A program made the translations under genes and the position numbers. Below, in pieces: positions 36,234 to 45,135 of a stretch of 64,000 nucleotides of DNA. The stretch is from JAKACA01 sp963769255. GTDB taxonomy: Bacteria > Actinomycetota > Acidimicrobiia > Acidimicrobiales > Bog-793. The DNA lies in the NCBI GenBank assembly GCA_963769255.1, contig CAVYKV010000001.1, forward strand, positions 558,001 to 622,000. Direction: 5' to 3'. Below the pieces are notes generated by a model. It was given only the letters and a program-made list of their open reading frames with translations, was not told the origin of the DNA and searched no databases. How positions within the stretch are numbered: position 1 is the stretch's first letter; every line of letters starts with the position of its first letter.

Positions 36234-36508
36234 CGGTACTGGACGCCGAGGCCACCCCTCGGGTAGTGCCAGGAGATGGCCTCCGGAGGGCAGGCGATGA
36301 CGCAGGTGCCGCATTCCAGGCAGGCTGCGAAATCGGCCACGACGCGGCCGTCGTGCTCCCGGTAGACCTCGGCAGGGCAGATCGTGAGGCAGGGTCGCAG
36401 GGTGCAGCTCACCTCGCAGATCTCGTTGTCGACGGAGATGTGGGGATGCCCCTCGTCGAGCTCGAAGCGGTTGAGAGCGAGCAGCCCGGTAACGGATGGG
36501 ACGTTCAC
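36224..36508 (-). CDS. fixX: FixX-like ferredoxin
   Basis: The 94-residue protein has one cysteine-rich FixX block, LECGTCVIACPPEAISWHYP, preceded by CTLRPCLTICPAEVYREHDG. Its last residues (GGLGVQYRYG) are typical of FixX. FixX proteins carry electrons between the ETF:quinone oxidoreductase and a further acceptor. The start overlaps the fixC stop by four bases, and the gene ends tail-to-tail with the carboxylase gene, overlapping it by 10 bp. That tight convergence may couple or limit expression of the two operons by antisense transcription. It is the last gene of a four-gene fixABCX operon. Confidence 0.9.
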   Translation of the reverse strand: MNVPSVTGLLALNRFELDEGHPHISVDNEICEVSCTLRPCLTICPAEVYREHDGRVVADFAACLECGTCVIACPPEAISWHYPRGGLGVQYRYG

Positions 36509-37806
36509 AGCGCCCTCGTCGCCGCCAGGGCGTCGCTCGCGAGACCTGACTTCTTCAGGCCGCTCGCCTTCATGGCGTGCCGTGCCGTCGTCGAGAGATG
36601 GTCACGGGGCGAGCCGTCGTTGTGGAAGACGTCATGGAGGAACATCGTGAGGAACTGCGGGTAGGTGCTGTAGAGGCGGTGCCGGTCGAGGAACCGGGGG
36701 GCGCGCGCAAAGGTCCGTAAGTCCTGCATCACGAAGCACTCTTCGAGGCGCTTTCCGTACCCACGGAGCACGGCTGCCGAGCAATCCCCGGCAGCTCGTG
36801 CCTCGATGACGGTGTCGGCGGCGCAGATGCCCGATCCGATGGCGAGGTCCATTCCCCGCACGACGAGCCCATTGTTGACGGCGAAGCCCGCCGCATCCCC
36901 TGTGACGAGAATGCCGTCCCCGAAGAGCCTGCCCGTCATGGCGGTACCGCCCTCGGGGACGAGATGGGCTCCGTACTCGACGAGCTCGCCGTCGCGGACG
37001 AGGCGTTGCACGAGCGGGTGGCCGAGGAATTCTTGCAGGAGGCCGGACGACTTCGTGCCGCTCGCGACGAGCTCGTCGACCCTGACGACGACGCCGACGG
37101 AGAGGGATTCGAGGTTCGTGTACACGAAGCCACCGCCGGCGAGCCCCTTGGTCACCTCGCCTACGAACGAACAGGCGGCTCCTTCGGCGTCGACGAGGGC
37201 GAAGCGATCTTCGATGGTCTCGCGAGGGAGCCGTACGACGCCTTTCATCCCGACAGCCACGTCGCGGGCGCGGTTGCGGGGGCGGAGCCCGGCCGCCTGT
37301 GCGAGAAAGGAGTTGGCGCCGTCCGCCACCACGACGACATGGGCCCGCAGGCTCTCTTCGCCGGCCTGCACTCCGACGACGGCTCCACCCTCGAGAATGG
37401 GGCTGTCGATGCGGATGCCCGGCATCAGCAGGGCCCCCGCCCGCTCGGCGGTGGCGGCGAACCAGGCGTCGAACTTGGCGCGCAAGACGGTGAAGGCGTT
37501 GTACGGCGGCGACCCGAGCGAGCTCGAGCGGTAGTCGAGCGAGCAGCTGGAGTCCCCGGTGAGGAAGGTCGTCGAGTGGCGGGTCACCGCCCGCTCGACG
37601 GGGGCGTCCATGAAGAATCCGGGCAGGAGGTCGTTGAGGACGGCGCTGTACAGGACGCCGCCGCTCATGTTCTTGCTGCCCGGCGTCGCCCCCCGCTCGA
37701 TGAGGGCGACCGACAAGGAGGCCTTGGCCAGCCGGTACGCGGTGGCGCAGCCCGCCGGCCCGGCGCCCACGACGATGGCGTCGAAGATCTCTTCGTCGTT
37801 GCTCAT
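36505..37806 (-). CDS. fixC: FixC-like electron-transfer flavoprotein:quinone oxidoreductase
   Basis: The 433-residue flavoprotein starts with a dinucleotide-binding fold (FDAIVVGAGPAGCATAYRLA, then VALIERGATPGSKNMSGGVL) and has the second FAD motif GILVTGDAAGFAVNNGLVVR near residue 295. GMDLAIGSGICAADTVIEAR and the C-terminal quinone-side region PRFLDRHRLYSTYPQFLTMF match FixC and ETF-QO proteins. It moves electrons between the FixAB flavoprotein and quinone at the membrane surface. Overlap with fixX on one side and fixB on the other (four bases each) shows a translationally coupled operon. In a lipid-synthase locus the partner is probably the acyl-CoA dehydrogenase rather than nitrogenase, whose genes are absent. 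Confidence 0.92.
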   Translation of the reverse strand: MSNDEEIFDAIVVGAGPAGCATAYRLAKASLSVALIERGATPGSKNMSGGVLYSAVLNDLLPGFFMDAPVERAVTRHSTTFLTGDSSCSLDYRSSSLGSPPYNAFTVLRAKFDAWFAATAERAGALLMPGIRIDSPILEGGAVVGVQAGEESLRAHVVVVADGANSFLAQAAGLRPRNRARDVAVGMKGVVRLPRETIEDRFALVDAEGAACSFVGEVTKGLAGGGFVYTNLESLSVGVVVRVDELVASGTKSSGLLQEFLGHPLVQRLVRDGELVEYGAHLVPEGGTAMTGRLFGDGILVTGDAAGFAVNNGLVVRGMDLAIGSGICAADTVIEARAAGDCSAAVLRGYGKRLEECFVMQDLRTFARAPRFLDRHRLYSTYPQFLTMFLHDVFHNDGSPRDHLSTTARHAMKASGLKKSGLASDALAATRAL

Positions 37807-38747
37807 CGTGAGTGCAGGGCGGCGACGAGGGCTGGCAGCACGTCGGTAAGGTCCCCGACGACGCCGTAGTCGGCCTGCGCGAACACGGGGGCCGCCTTGT
37901 CGTTGTTGATGGCGACGATCATCTTGGCTCCCTCTACGCCGATCATGTGCTGGACCTGGCCCGAGACGCCGACGGCAACATAGAGCTCCGGCGCCAGCTG
38001 CAGGCCGGACACGCCCAGATACCGGTCACGGGGAAGCCAGTGCAGCTCTTCGGCCACCGGACGCGTGCAAGCGATCTCGCCCCCGAGGGCATGTGCCAGC
38101 TGCTCGAGGAGCTCGAGGTTGTCCGCCTTCGAGACTCCACGGCCAGCACCGACGACGGTGCGCGCCGTGGCGAGCCGGCCGGACGCCGACGCCTCTGAAC
38201 GACGTGCGACGAGGTGGACCGGCGACTCCGGCGGCAGCCCTGTCGCCTCGACGACCTCGGTGGCGACCGGCGACGGGAGAGCGTCGGTCGAGAAGGCGCC
38301 CGGGACGACGGCGACCACAGCGACCGCCGAGAGCACCTGCTCGGTGCGCACCGCAGCCCCGCCGTAGTGGGGGCGCGTCACGGTCAGGACGCCCTCGTCG
38401 CTGACCAGCGCGGTCACGTCGGTGAGCGCGCTCGTTCCGAGGTGCCCGGCCACGAGACCCGTGAGGAGCCGGTGGCGGGGCGACGACGGCAGGAGCACGA
38501 TCGAGGGTGCATCAGCGGCCGCCAGCTCGGCGATCGGCGAGGCGTACTCAGCGAGGCCGAGAGCGTCTCCGGGCGGGCCGAGCCAGCGGGTCTCGGCGAC
38601 GCCCAGAGAAGCCACGCCCTCGGCGACGTCGCGCTCAGCAATGACGAGGGCGACCGGCGTCGCTCCGGCCAGGCGGGCGGCCCCGAGGAGAGACGGGGCA
38701 TCGCCTGTGGCATCCACCACCACCCAGGCGGTCAGGGGTGCCGTCAC
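37803..38747 (-). CDS. fixB: Electron-transfer flavoprotein alpha subunit (FixB)
   Basis: The 314-residue protein has the two-domain plan of EtfA/FixB. The N-terminal Rossmann-like domain includes LTAWVVVDATGDAPSLLGAA and APSIVLLPSSPRHRLLTGLV. The C-terminal FAD domain includes ARTVVGAGRGVSKADNLELL, GGEIACTRPVAEELHWLPRD, YVAVGVSGQVQHMIGVEGAK and IVAINNDKAAPVFAQADYGV, with the conserved Ser-Gly-xx-Gln-His that contacts FAD. It pairs with FixA and passes electrons from an acyl-CoA dehydrogenase to FixC. Its stop overlaps the fixC start by four bases and its own start lies 10 bp after fixA. Confidence 0.93.
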   Translation of the reverse strand: MTAPLTAWVVVDATGDAPSLLGAARLAGATPVALVIAERDVAEGVASLGVAETRWLGPPGDALGLAEYASPIAELAAADAPSIVLLPSSPRHRLLTGLVAGHLGTSALTDVTALVSDEGVLTVTRPHYGGAAVRTEQVLSAVAVVAVVPGAFSTDALPSPVATEVVEATGLPPESPVHLVARRSEASASGRLATARTVVGAGRGVSKADNLELLEQLAHALGGEIACTRPVAEELHWLPRDRYLGVSGLQLAPELYVAVGVSGQVQHMIGVEGAKMIVAINNDKAAPVFAQADYGVVGDLTDVLPALVAALHSR

Positions 38748-38757
38748 GCCCCCGCCC

Positions 38758-39531
38758 TCATACGAGACCCTCCTGACGCAACGCTCGCGCCAGTTGCCCG
38801 GCCGTCTCCGCCGCCGGCCCTTCGAAGAGCACTTGCCGCCGAATGGCGGCCCTCCAGCCCACGGTGGACACCGTGCGGGATGATCGATCGACGGTGGCGG
38901 CCGGGTCGAGGTCGTCGAGAGACCAGGCCGTCGTCGGACGCTTGGAGGCCGCCAGGATGTCCCGCATGCCGGGGATGCGGGGAAGCGCGGCGTCCGCCGT
39001 CACCGAGACGACGGCGGGGCCGGCGAGATCCAGGGTGAAGATCTCGTCTCCGAGGCGCCGCTCGAGCCGCCATCTGCCGGCGTCCCGGGCGACGGCGGCG
39101 ATCTCGTCGAGGCACGGCCACCCGAGCCGGACGGCCACCTGCGCCCCGACCTGTTGGGTGTAGTAGTCAACGGAGCCGGCACCGCAGACGACAAGATCGA
39201 CACCCCCGATCTTCTCGACGGCTGCGGCGAGGACGCACGCTGTCTGGCGGGCGTCGGCGTCCTCCAGGCGGTCGTCCGCCACGACGTAGAGAACGTCCGG
39301 CCCGCGGGAGAGGATCGCCTTCTGGGCCATGGCTGACGCCACGGCGGCAGGGCCGGCGGTCACCGCAACGACGCCTCCTGCCTCGCAGCCGAGTGTCACG
39401 GCGACCTCGATAGCGACGCGGTCGTACTCGCTCACGCTCCACTGGGCCCGTTCGAGCGAGATCGAGCCGTCGCCTCCGACCTCGAGGTCGGCAGGATCCG
39501 GGCACCATTTGCACAGGGCGGCAACGGTCAC
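38758..39531 (-). CDS. fixA: Electron-transfer flavoprotein beta subunit (FixA)
   Basis: The 257-residue EtfB/FixA protein opens with TVAALCKWCPDPADLEVGGD and contains AQWSVSEYDRVAIEVAVTLG, AILSRGPDVLYVVADDRLED, VDLVVCGAGSVDYYTQQVGA and AVVSVTADAALPRIPGMRDI, the adenine-binding and domain-interface segments of the family. With FixB it forms the soluble flavoprotein that shuttles electrons. Whether this pair bifurcates electrons, as shown for some FixAB complexes, cannot be judged by eye. It is the first gene of the operon. Its GTG/ATG region at 39531 is followed upstream by a 305-bp gap shared with a divergent membrane-protein gene. Confidence 0.92.
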   Translation of the reverse strand: MTVAALCKWCPDPADLEVGGDGSISLERAQWSVSEYDRVAIEVAVTLGCEAGGVVAVTAGPAAVASAMAQKAILSRGPDVLYVVADDRLEDADARQTACVLAAAVEKIGGVDLVVCGAGSVDYYTQQVGAQVAVRLGWPCLDEIAAVARDAGRWRLERRLGDEIFTLDLAGPAVVSVTADAALPRIPGMRDILAASKRPTTAWSLDDLDPAATVDRSSRTVSTVGWRAAIRRQVLFEGPAAETAGQLARALRQEGLV

Positions 39532-39836
39532 GAGTGTCCTCTTCGGCGGCTGTGGGAGCCGTCGGCTCCATCGTGTTCGGCTCGTTTCACCCTGAGCCGG
39601 AACTCACCTCCCTGCTAGAGCCGAAGGTCCTGACTTCGCCCGACCAGCGTCGTGGCATCCTGGAGCACCTGCGGAGGAGGTCCTCGAAGCCGGACCTGAG
39701 CGCGCTCGTCAGGTGAGAGCGCAGCTTGGCGGCGGCGAATCGGCGGCGCACTGCTGACTTTCGCCTCTATCGACGCCCAGGTGGCCTCTCTATCTTGAAC
39801 CGAGAGAGCGGCGTGGCCGCAAAGAGGAGGGGCACC
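39532..39836. other. Divergent intergenic region upstream of fixA
   Basis: This 305-bp gap separates fixA (minus) from a small membrane-protein gene (plus) and should contain the promoters of both. A plus-strand frame of 60 codons (39534-39716) has no recognisable features and is not called. No clear -35/-10 pair or operator stands out. Confidence 0.5.
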
Positions 39837-40481
39837 ATGCAACGCAGAGTCTTGGACGTTCTCGTGAGTGCCGTCGGGGCGGTCGTCGTCGTCGTCCTCG
39901 TGGTCGCAGGATCGCTGCTGATGTGGGGATACAGCTTCGCTAACAGCAACGTCCACAGTCAGCTCGCCGAGCAGAAGATCGTCTTCCCGACGAGGGCCGA
40001 GCTGGCGACGGCGAAGAACCCGTCGCCCGGAGGGTTCTCGGAGATAACTCCCGCCATGTTGCCCTACCTGGAGCCCTACGCGGGTCAAGCGCTCACGACA
40101 GGCGCCCAGGCGGAGGCGTACGCCGATCACTTCATCGGCATCCACCTGCAGGAACTCGGTGGCGGCCTGACCTATAGCCAGCTGAGTGCTGCCGCCCGGG
40201 CGCTCCCTCCCGGGTCGGCGGCCGCCGCCAAGGCGGAAGCGACCGTGACGACCGTCTTTCAGGGGACGACGCTGCGGGGTCTCCTCCTCGAGGCGTACGG
40301 ATACTGGACCTTCGGGCAGATCGCCTTCTGGGGAGGGATCGCCGCCTTCATCCTCGCCGGCCTGATGGCGATCCTCGCCGGCCTCGGGTTCTGGCACTCG
40401 CGGCGATCCTCGGCCGAAGCAACGATTCTGACGATCGAAGCACCGATAGCGCCGAAGGCGGAGCAGCTCGTCGACGCCTGA
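39837..40481 (+). CDS. Two-pass membrane protein of unknown function
   Basis: The 214-residue protein has a strongly hydrophobic helix at about residues 8-30 (LVSAVGAVVVVVLVVAGSLL). An outward-facing central region of about 115 residues rich in Ala and Gln follows (EITPAMLPYLEPYAGQALTT, YADHFIGIHLQELGGGLTYS). A second hydrophobic hairpin lies near 155-190 (IAFWGGIAAFILAGLMAILA) before a short cytoplasmic tail. There is no lipobox and no catalytic motif. The ATG at 39837 follows AAGAGGAGGGG at good spacing. Proteins of this build are common in actinobacteria but I cannot assign a role. Its divergent position to fixA may be fortuitous. Confidence 0.75.
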   Translation: MQRRVLDVLVSAVGAVVVVVLVVAGSLLMWGYSFANSNVHSQLAEQKIVFPTRAELATAKNPSPGGFSEITPAMLPYLEPYAGQALTTGAQAEAYADHFIGIHLQELGGGLTYSQLSAAARALPPGSAAAAKAEATVTTVFQGTTLRGLLLEAYGYWTFGQIAFWGGIAAFILAGLMAILAGLGFWHSRRSSAEATILTIEAPIAPKAEQLVDA

Positions 40482-41434
40482 AGCAGCCGTGAGCTTCGTT
40501 CGGCTCAGGCGGCGGTCCCGGGCACTACCTGCTCGATGAGCCCGGGGTCGTCGCTGCGGTCAGGGTCTGTGAGATCGTGGCCCCTCGTCGCCGAGCGAGC
40601 CACAGACCTGCGACCTTGGCGGTAGTGCGGGCGATGGGTGTGGAATCGAGCTAGAGATCGGGAGCGCCGATCCTGGGAAGGAACCGGTCGCACGATGAGT
40701 ACCTCGCCGGGCGACAGGCGTCCTGATTGGATGGCTCGAGCGGCCTGCTATGGCGGTTCAACAACCCGAATCTCGACTTCATCTTCACCGACTTTGGCGG
40801 CGGCAATGGTGCGATGGCGGGACGACGGCAAGACCGTCCTGGTCACCTGCGTGCAGGCCGAACGGCGTACACTGGCAGTGGCGGCTGCCTGTCTGGCCGA
40901 GAGGCTGCACATTCCCCGGCGAAGAGGTGCTGCAACGGGTTCGAGGGCAGCTACCGGGGATGAGGACGAACGCGGCGGTCACGGCGACGCTTCGGCGGCT
41001 CACCGTGACCATCGACATTCGGTAGGAGCCACGACCCCACCTCCCGGGGTCGATCTTGAGGAGAAAGTAGACGGGCGTCGCTATGCATGCAGGTTCGCCC
41101 GCTTCTGGACGTGGAACACTGGTGCGGTCTTCGGCCTGTGTCAGGTGGTCGGGACACTTGACGCGCTCGCCGAGAGTGCGGTCGTCGTGCGCGGCCTGAA
41201 GGGCAGGATGACCATGGTGTTGAGGATGGCGCCATGGGAACCAACTGCTGTGGGATGCGGGCGGAGCCGTGTTCGCCGTCTCGACAGTCATGAGAGCGTG
41301 CCTTTCTCGATACTTAGAACTTGCACATTCTCACTTACCGGCAGGATGCGTGAACGCCGCCGTCGAGGAGCACGACCGACGCCGATGCCTTGTGCCATCT
41401 TGATGACGTTCTCGTCTGAGCTATTCGATGCCCC
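40482..41434. other. Gene-poor stretch with a decayed open frame
   Basis: Between two supported genes about 950 bp show only weak coding signal. On the plus strand RWRDDGKTVLVTCVQAERRT continues as LAVAAACLAERLHI, and then, after a one-base change near 40918, as PGEEVLQRVRGQLPGMRTNA, ending TLRRLTVTIDIR at 41025. The join looks protein-like and may be the tail of a frameshifted gene of about 85 visible codons. Its product is unknown and its start is not identifiable. From 41026 to 41434 I see nothing supportable on either strand. Confidence 0.45.
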
Positions 41435-42772
41435 CTACGTCTGACGTGTGAGTGTCACGATGCCGCTTCCGGGCCGACAAATCTCTCCCTCATGAGACCC
41501 GCTCGTCATCCTTTCCTCGAAGGCACCCGAATACAGAACGGCAGAACCAGCGGTGCCATCGGTGCGAAGCACGACGTGCATCTCTAACACCATCCCCTTA
41601 CTGAGGACATCGGCCGTGATAAGGCTTTTCGTTACGTTGATCTGCGTGCTCGGCACAGAGGTGCCGTCGTCGATAACTGGTCCTCTAATGTCGGGAATGA
41701 CGTTCTCCCCGGTCGGATTTTGAGGGGTTCCCAGCGAGGTTTGGCAAATGGCGGCATTGGCCGACCACCCGACTGTCATCTCGCCCACCTTGCCAGTTTT
41801 CGGCGTGTAGGTGACCTTCACGGTGCTCAGGCACCCGGTGCCTGTGAACTTCCACGTCCCCGTCGTTCTCGCGACGGCGCCGGAGGCACCGCCCACACCA
41901 GCGCCGCAGGCCATGAAGTCGACGTTCCTGACGGAGGAGGTCTTCACATCGACGGAACGATGGTCCGGGTCGAACGTCCAGCCGGGGACGTCAGGGGTCA
42001 CCCGATACGAACCCTTGCTGACGAGGACGAGGTACCTGCCCTTGTCATCGGTGGTGGCTGTCGCCTTGGTGGGTCCCTCCACGCTGACGTTCACGTCGGC
42101 CACTGGCAACCCCTCATCGGGCGTGCAGGAGGATTTGCAACCAAGGGTCACCTCGCCGCTGATGGCGTACTTCGTGGTGATCCCCCAGCCTCCCCAGCCA
42201 TCCAGCTTCACCGGCGCACCGCAGGGACCACCTCCCCCGCCACCCCCGACCTGCCAGGCGTAATAGCCCTTCGGCACCTTGTAGGTGATGTCGCCGAAGC
42301 CGGTGGTGTGACCTGCGGCGGTCCCCGGCCCAGTGCCGGTGATGCCGTTGACGGGCTGCTCCCACCATCTCGTGCCTAACCCGATCGTCGAGTACACGAC
42401 GGCCGCGATCGGGCCGATCCTCTTCGGGTCGGCGACCTGCACGATCGTGAGTTCGTCGCAACCGGCGTCAGAAGACTTGGCGAGCGTGAACACGCTTGTC
42501 GGCAGCGTTACGCAATGCTCCCCACGCTTGAGGTAGGTGGTGGTCGGACCCCCGTCCCCGAAGACGGCGACCTTCGTGCCCGACGTTGGCTCGTGGTAGA
42601 TCGGGCAGCCATGGCGATCGAGCGTCGTGTATCCGGTGGGCGGCGACGTCTTGGGGACCGCTGCTACCGACGCCGTTGCCGGAACATCCTGGACACTGAC
42701 CTGCCCGACGACCGCCATCGTGACGGTGGCGACAAAGGCTGCCAAGCAGGCTGGGACTCTCGCTCGTCGCAT
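41435..42772 (-). CDS. Secreted protein with carboxypeptidase-regulatory-like domain
   Basis: The 445-residue protein has a Sec signal peptide (MRRARVPACLAAFVATVTMA followed by VVGQVSVQDVPATASVAAVP). A central domain contains VADVNVSVEGPTKATATTDD, KGRYLVLVSKGSYRVTPDVP and GWTFDPDHRSVDVKTSSVRN. That is the sequence rhythm of carboxypeptidase-D regulatory-like or SdrD B-like modules, beta-sandwiches used for adhesion or carbohydrate display. Paired cysteines (DAGCDELT, LGCKSSCTPDEG) suggest disulfides outside the cell. A C-terminal stretch of about 150 residues is unrecognised. No sortase motif or membrane anchor is seen, so it is probably released. AAGGGGGAGAAGAACG precedes the ATG. Confidence 0.75.
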   Translation of the reverse strand: MRRARVPACLAAFVATVTMAVVGQVSVQDVPATASVAAVPKTSPPTGYTTLDRHGCPIYHEPTSGTKVAVFGDGGPTTTYLKRGEHCVTLPTSVFTLAKSSDAGCDELTIVQVADPKRIGPIAAVVYSTIGLGTRWWEQPVNGITGTGPGTAAGHTTGFGDITYKVPKGYYAWQVGGGGGGGPCGAPVKLDGWGGWGITTKYAISGEVTLGCKSSCTPDEGLPVADVNVSVEGPTKATATTDDKGRYLVLVSKGSYRVTPDVPGWTFDPDHRSVDVKTSSVRNVDFMACGAGVGGASGAVARTTGTWKFTGTGCLSTVKVTYTPKTGKVGEMTVGWSANAAICQTSLGTPQNPTGENVIPDIRGPVIDDGTSVPSTQINVTKSLITADVLSKGMVLEMHVVLRTDGTAGSAVLYSGAFEERMTSGSHEGEICRPGSGIVTLTRQT

Positions 42773-43144
42773 CGTTCTTCTCCCCCTTTCTTAGGCGCCC
42801 GTGGGCGTCGCCCTTCCTTTCGCCGCAGTGTGCGCCTTCTCCGTCACTCGGACGTCACTCGGGCGACTCTAGGAGCGGCCACCGGCTCCCGCCAGGGGTT
42901 TGGTGCCACCGGAAGATGGTTGGGACAACCTGCCACAACGCCCTCGCGGGCAGGAGGGCTGGCAAGTGTCGCCATCGCCGTCGTCCCGGTGATGTGGACG
43001 GACTCCCTCTAGGCGCCCTTGCCGAGCGGGCAGGCAAGGACCTGGGTAACCACGTTCTGGAGCAGGTCGGGTGCCACAGCGCACAGGCACCCCGCAGCAT
43101 GGCTGCCACGTTGCACGGCGAGACCCTGAGGGCTACCTCTGGCG
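42773..43144. other. Intergenic region without recognised genes
   Basis: About 370 bp between two minus-strand genes. Short frames on both strands lack any motif. The part next to 42773 carries the ribosome site of the secreted protein gene. The part next to 43144 could hold the terminator of the gene to its right, but no strong hairpin is evident. Confidence 0.45.
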
Positions 43145-43612
43145 TCAGGTCCCAGCTCCGCCATGGCTCGACAAGTCACCGCGCACGAGTGCGTCGGCTA
43201 CTCCGACCTCCTCGTGCCAGAAGCGGTTGACGTAGGTTCTCGGGGGGACGTTGAGCTTGCTCCACAAACCCCCCGACACCGGGCCGAGCATCGTCGCCCG
43301 AGGCAGCGTGTCGCGGATGCCTGTGGGGGTTCGAGAGTTCCGAGACCCGGCATCGAGCACGACGATCGATCGGTTGGTCACCGCGATCACGACACCTCGA
43401 TTGAAGGCGACAAGGAAGAGCGTGAGGAATCCGAACAAGGGATTCACCCCGACTTGGGCCGGAAAGATCGCTTGAATTTGCTCCCCGTCCTCCAGGAAGT
43501 CCTGCGTCCGATCGATCAGCCGCTGGCGAGCCTGCGCTTTTCGTTGCGCCTTCCGTGCCTCGCGTGCGTCCCGTTTCTGCCTCTTCGCGTCATTCCCACT
43601 CGCTCGTCGCAT
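43145..43612 (-). CDS. Small protein with PH-like fold, paralogue A
   Basis: 155 residues. A very basic, helical N-terminus (NDAKRQKRDAREARKAQRKA) is followed by FLEDGEQIQAIFPAQVGVNP, a hydrophobic hairpin (LFGFLTLFLVAFNRGVVIAV) and VTNRSIVVLDAGSRNSRTPT, ending in VPPRTYVNRFWHEEVGVADA. The pattern of a GE-xIxAxxxA segment, a TNRxIVVLD strand and a PRATxLGP loop resembles bacterial PH-like domains (YokE/SHOCT-associated type), but this is an impression, not an assignment. The protein at 43791-44264 shares the same motifs in the same order, so the two are tandem paralogues. Function unknown; the hydrophobic hairpin suggests membrane contact. Confidence 0.65.
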   Translation of the reverse strand: MRRASGNDAKRQKRDAREARKAQRKAQARQRLIDRTQDFLEDGEQIQAIFPAQVGVNPLFGFLTLFLVAFNRGVVIAVTNRSIVVLDAGSRNSRTPTGIRDTLPRATMLGPVSGGLWSKLNVPPRTYVNRFWHEEVGVADALVRGDLSSHGGAGT

Positions 43613-43790
43613 GCTCTTGTCCCCTTGCTCAGGCGCCTGTCGCGTCGAACCCTCCTGTGGATGAAGTATCGGCCCCGTCCGTCACTCCAACGTCACTCGC
43701 AAGCGATCTGGCGGGTTCTTGGGCGGCAATCGTCTGGCAATGCGCCTCCCGACGTGTAGGTCGGCACCATTCGTCGCCTAGGCGAGAGGC

Positions 43791-44264
43791 CTATCCGCTC
43801 GCGCTGTCGGCGTCGTGACCATCGGCCGGCGGGCCGCTGTCAGCAGCGTCGAGGAATGAGTCGGCCTTGTCCACCTCGAACCGCCAAACCGACGAGATCC
43901 AGGTGGGCTCGTCAAGCGCGACGCGGGCGAAGGCGCGCTTCAGGGGACTGGTTCGTGCCGGGCCAAGCCGTGTCGCTCGCGGAAGACGCTTGGCGATCGA
44001 AGTCGGCTCGTAGCGCCGTCGGGCGTTGAGGACCACCACTGCCCGGTTGGTTGCGGCGACGATGACCTTGCTATCCAGCGTCGAAAAGGCACCCGCCCAG
44101 ATGCTGCCGCCCGGATTGAGACCGACCTTGGCAGGGAAGATCGCCTGTATCTCCTCACCCTTCTTCAGCAAAGGTTGGGTGCGCTCCCGCAAGAGGCTGC
44201 ACCTGTCCTCGACCATCTTGGCCGTCCTTACGGGCAGCGGACGCTCAGGGTCGTACGGAGACAC
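43791..44264 (-). CDS. Small protein with PH-like fold, paralogue B
   Basis: From the GTG at 44264 the protein has 157 residues and repeats the order seen in its neighbour: LLKKGEEIQAIFPAKVGLNP, VIVAATNRAVVVLNARRRYE, LPRATRLGPARTSPLKRAFA and TWISSVWRFEVDKADSFLDA. The hydrophobic hairpin is shorter and less apolar than in paralogue A, so this copy may be soluble. An in-frame ATG at 44384 adds 40 residues that do not match paralogue A, hence the later start. Function is unknown. The shared AIFPAxVGxNP and TNRxxVVLxA motifs are the best handles for a search. Confidence 0.62.
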   Translation of the reverse strand: MSPYDPERPLPVRTAKMVEDRCSLLRERTQPLLKKGEEIQAIFPAKVGLNPGGSIWAGAFSTLDSKVIVAATNRAVVVLNARRRYEPTSIAKRLPRATRLGPARTSPLKRAFARVALDEPTWISSVWRFEVDKADSFLDAADSGPPADGHDADSASG

Positions 44265-44403
44265 GGCGCGGGAGCGTAGCAGCGCCGCTGTGAAGCGCTG
44301 CAACGACAGCGCTGCCATCAAGACAGGGGGGACTTGTAGCTTCAGCTCAGGTGCATCACGTACCTTGCCGGCCACTCGTGGCACTGAGACGTGGTCTCAG
44401 AAC

Positions 44404-44883
44404 TCAGCCGGCAAGCACCTGTTCGCGCAGGATGTCGGCGTGTCCGCAGTGGTGGGCCAGCTCTCGGAGAACCTGCAGGTACACCCAGCGAAGCGTGCGC
44501 GGCCCGGCCCGGTGGCCGGTCACCACGGCATCCAGGGGCAGGTCTGCAACCGCTGTCCGGGCCGTCGTGCAGGCTTCCCGGTGGGCTGCCGTGACCGAGG
44601 CGACGGTGTCGTCGTCGGTGAGCTGGAAGGACTCCTCCGGAGTCTGTAGGAGGCCCAGCTCCCGACGGGACGTGCCGCCGACGCACTCCTCGAACCACAC
44701 CCGCTGCATCCACGTGACGTGCTTGAGCAGGCCGAGCAACGTCGTGGTGGACGGGACGAGGTGGCGACGGGCCTGCTCCTCGTCGAGGGAGTCGAGGGTC
44801 GCCTCGAGGGCGCTGCGGTACTCCTCGACGAAGGCGTCGAGCTGGGTGCGTTCGTCGTCCAGCGGCACGTCGAACGGACCCAT
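44404..44883 (-). CDS. DinB/DUF664-like protein
   Basis: The 159-residue four-helix protein starts MGPFDVPLDDERTQLDAFVE and carries LLKHVTWMQRVWFEECVGG around the first metal-binding His, SVTAAHREACTTARTAVADL around the second, and LRWVYLQVLRELAHHCGHAD around the third, the usual three-His arrangement of DinB-like and DUF664 proteins. In actinobacteria many relatives are mycothiol-dependent transferases, but the substrate of this one is unknown. ATG 44883 was chosen because GGGAGGCGCTG stands right before it and the family begins at this point. Upstream residues of the longer frame are Ala/Arg-rich noise. Confidence 0.85.
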   Translation of the reverse strand: MGPFDVPLDDERTQLDAFVEEYRSALEATLDSLDEEQARRHLVPSTTTLLGLLKHVTWMQRVWFEECVGGTSRRELGLLQTPEESFQLTDDDTVASVTAAHREACTTARTAVADLPLDAVVTGHRAGPRTLRWVYLQVLRELAHHCGHADILREQVLAG

Positions 44884-45135
44884 CAGCGCCTCCCAGCAGT
44901 TGGCAGACCGAGACCCACAGCAGCTGGTGCGAGCAGCGGCCCACGGCGGCGCTGACGATCCTGCTGTCAGGACTCTCGTTGCACAAGTCGGCGACGGTTG
45001 ATCAGTGCGCAGCCCACGGTGGGCAGCGGCGCACGGCAAGGACAGCTACCGCTGGAGCAGAAGGGTCCGTCCACCAGCTTCTGTGTGCTCGTGACGGCGT
45101 GCCTCTCGTGAAGGAGGGCGGTTAGGCTCGTCACC

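Noticed and set aside
36224..39531. fixABCX as evidence of nitrogen fixation
   Set aside because: No nif or vnf gene is visible, and fixABCX homologues also serve carnitine and other acyl-CoA metabolism. The neighbours here are lipid genes.
40638..41444. A 268-codon plus-strand frame
   Set aside because: It lacks domains and shifts in character along its length. At most a short middle part is relic coding sequence.
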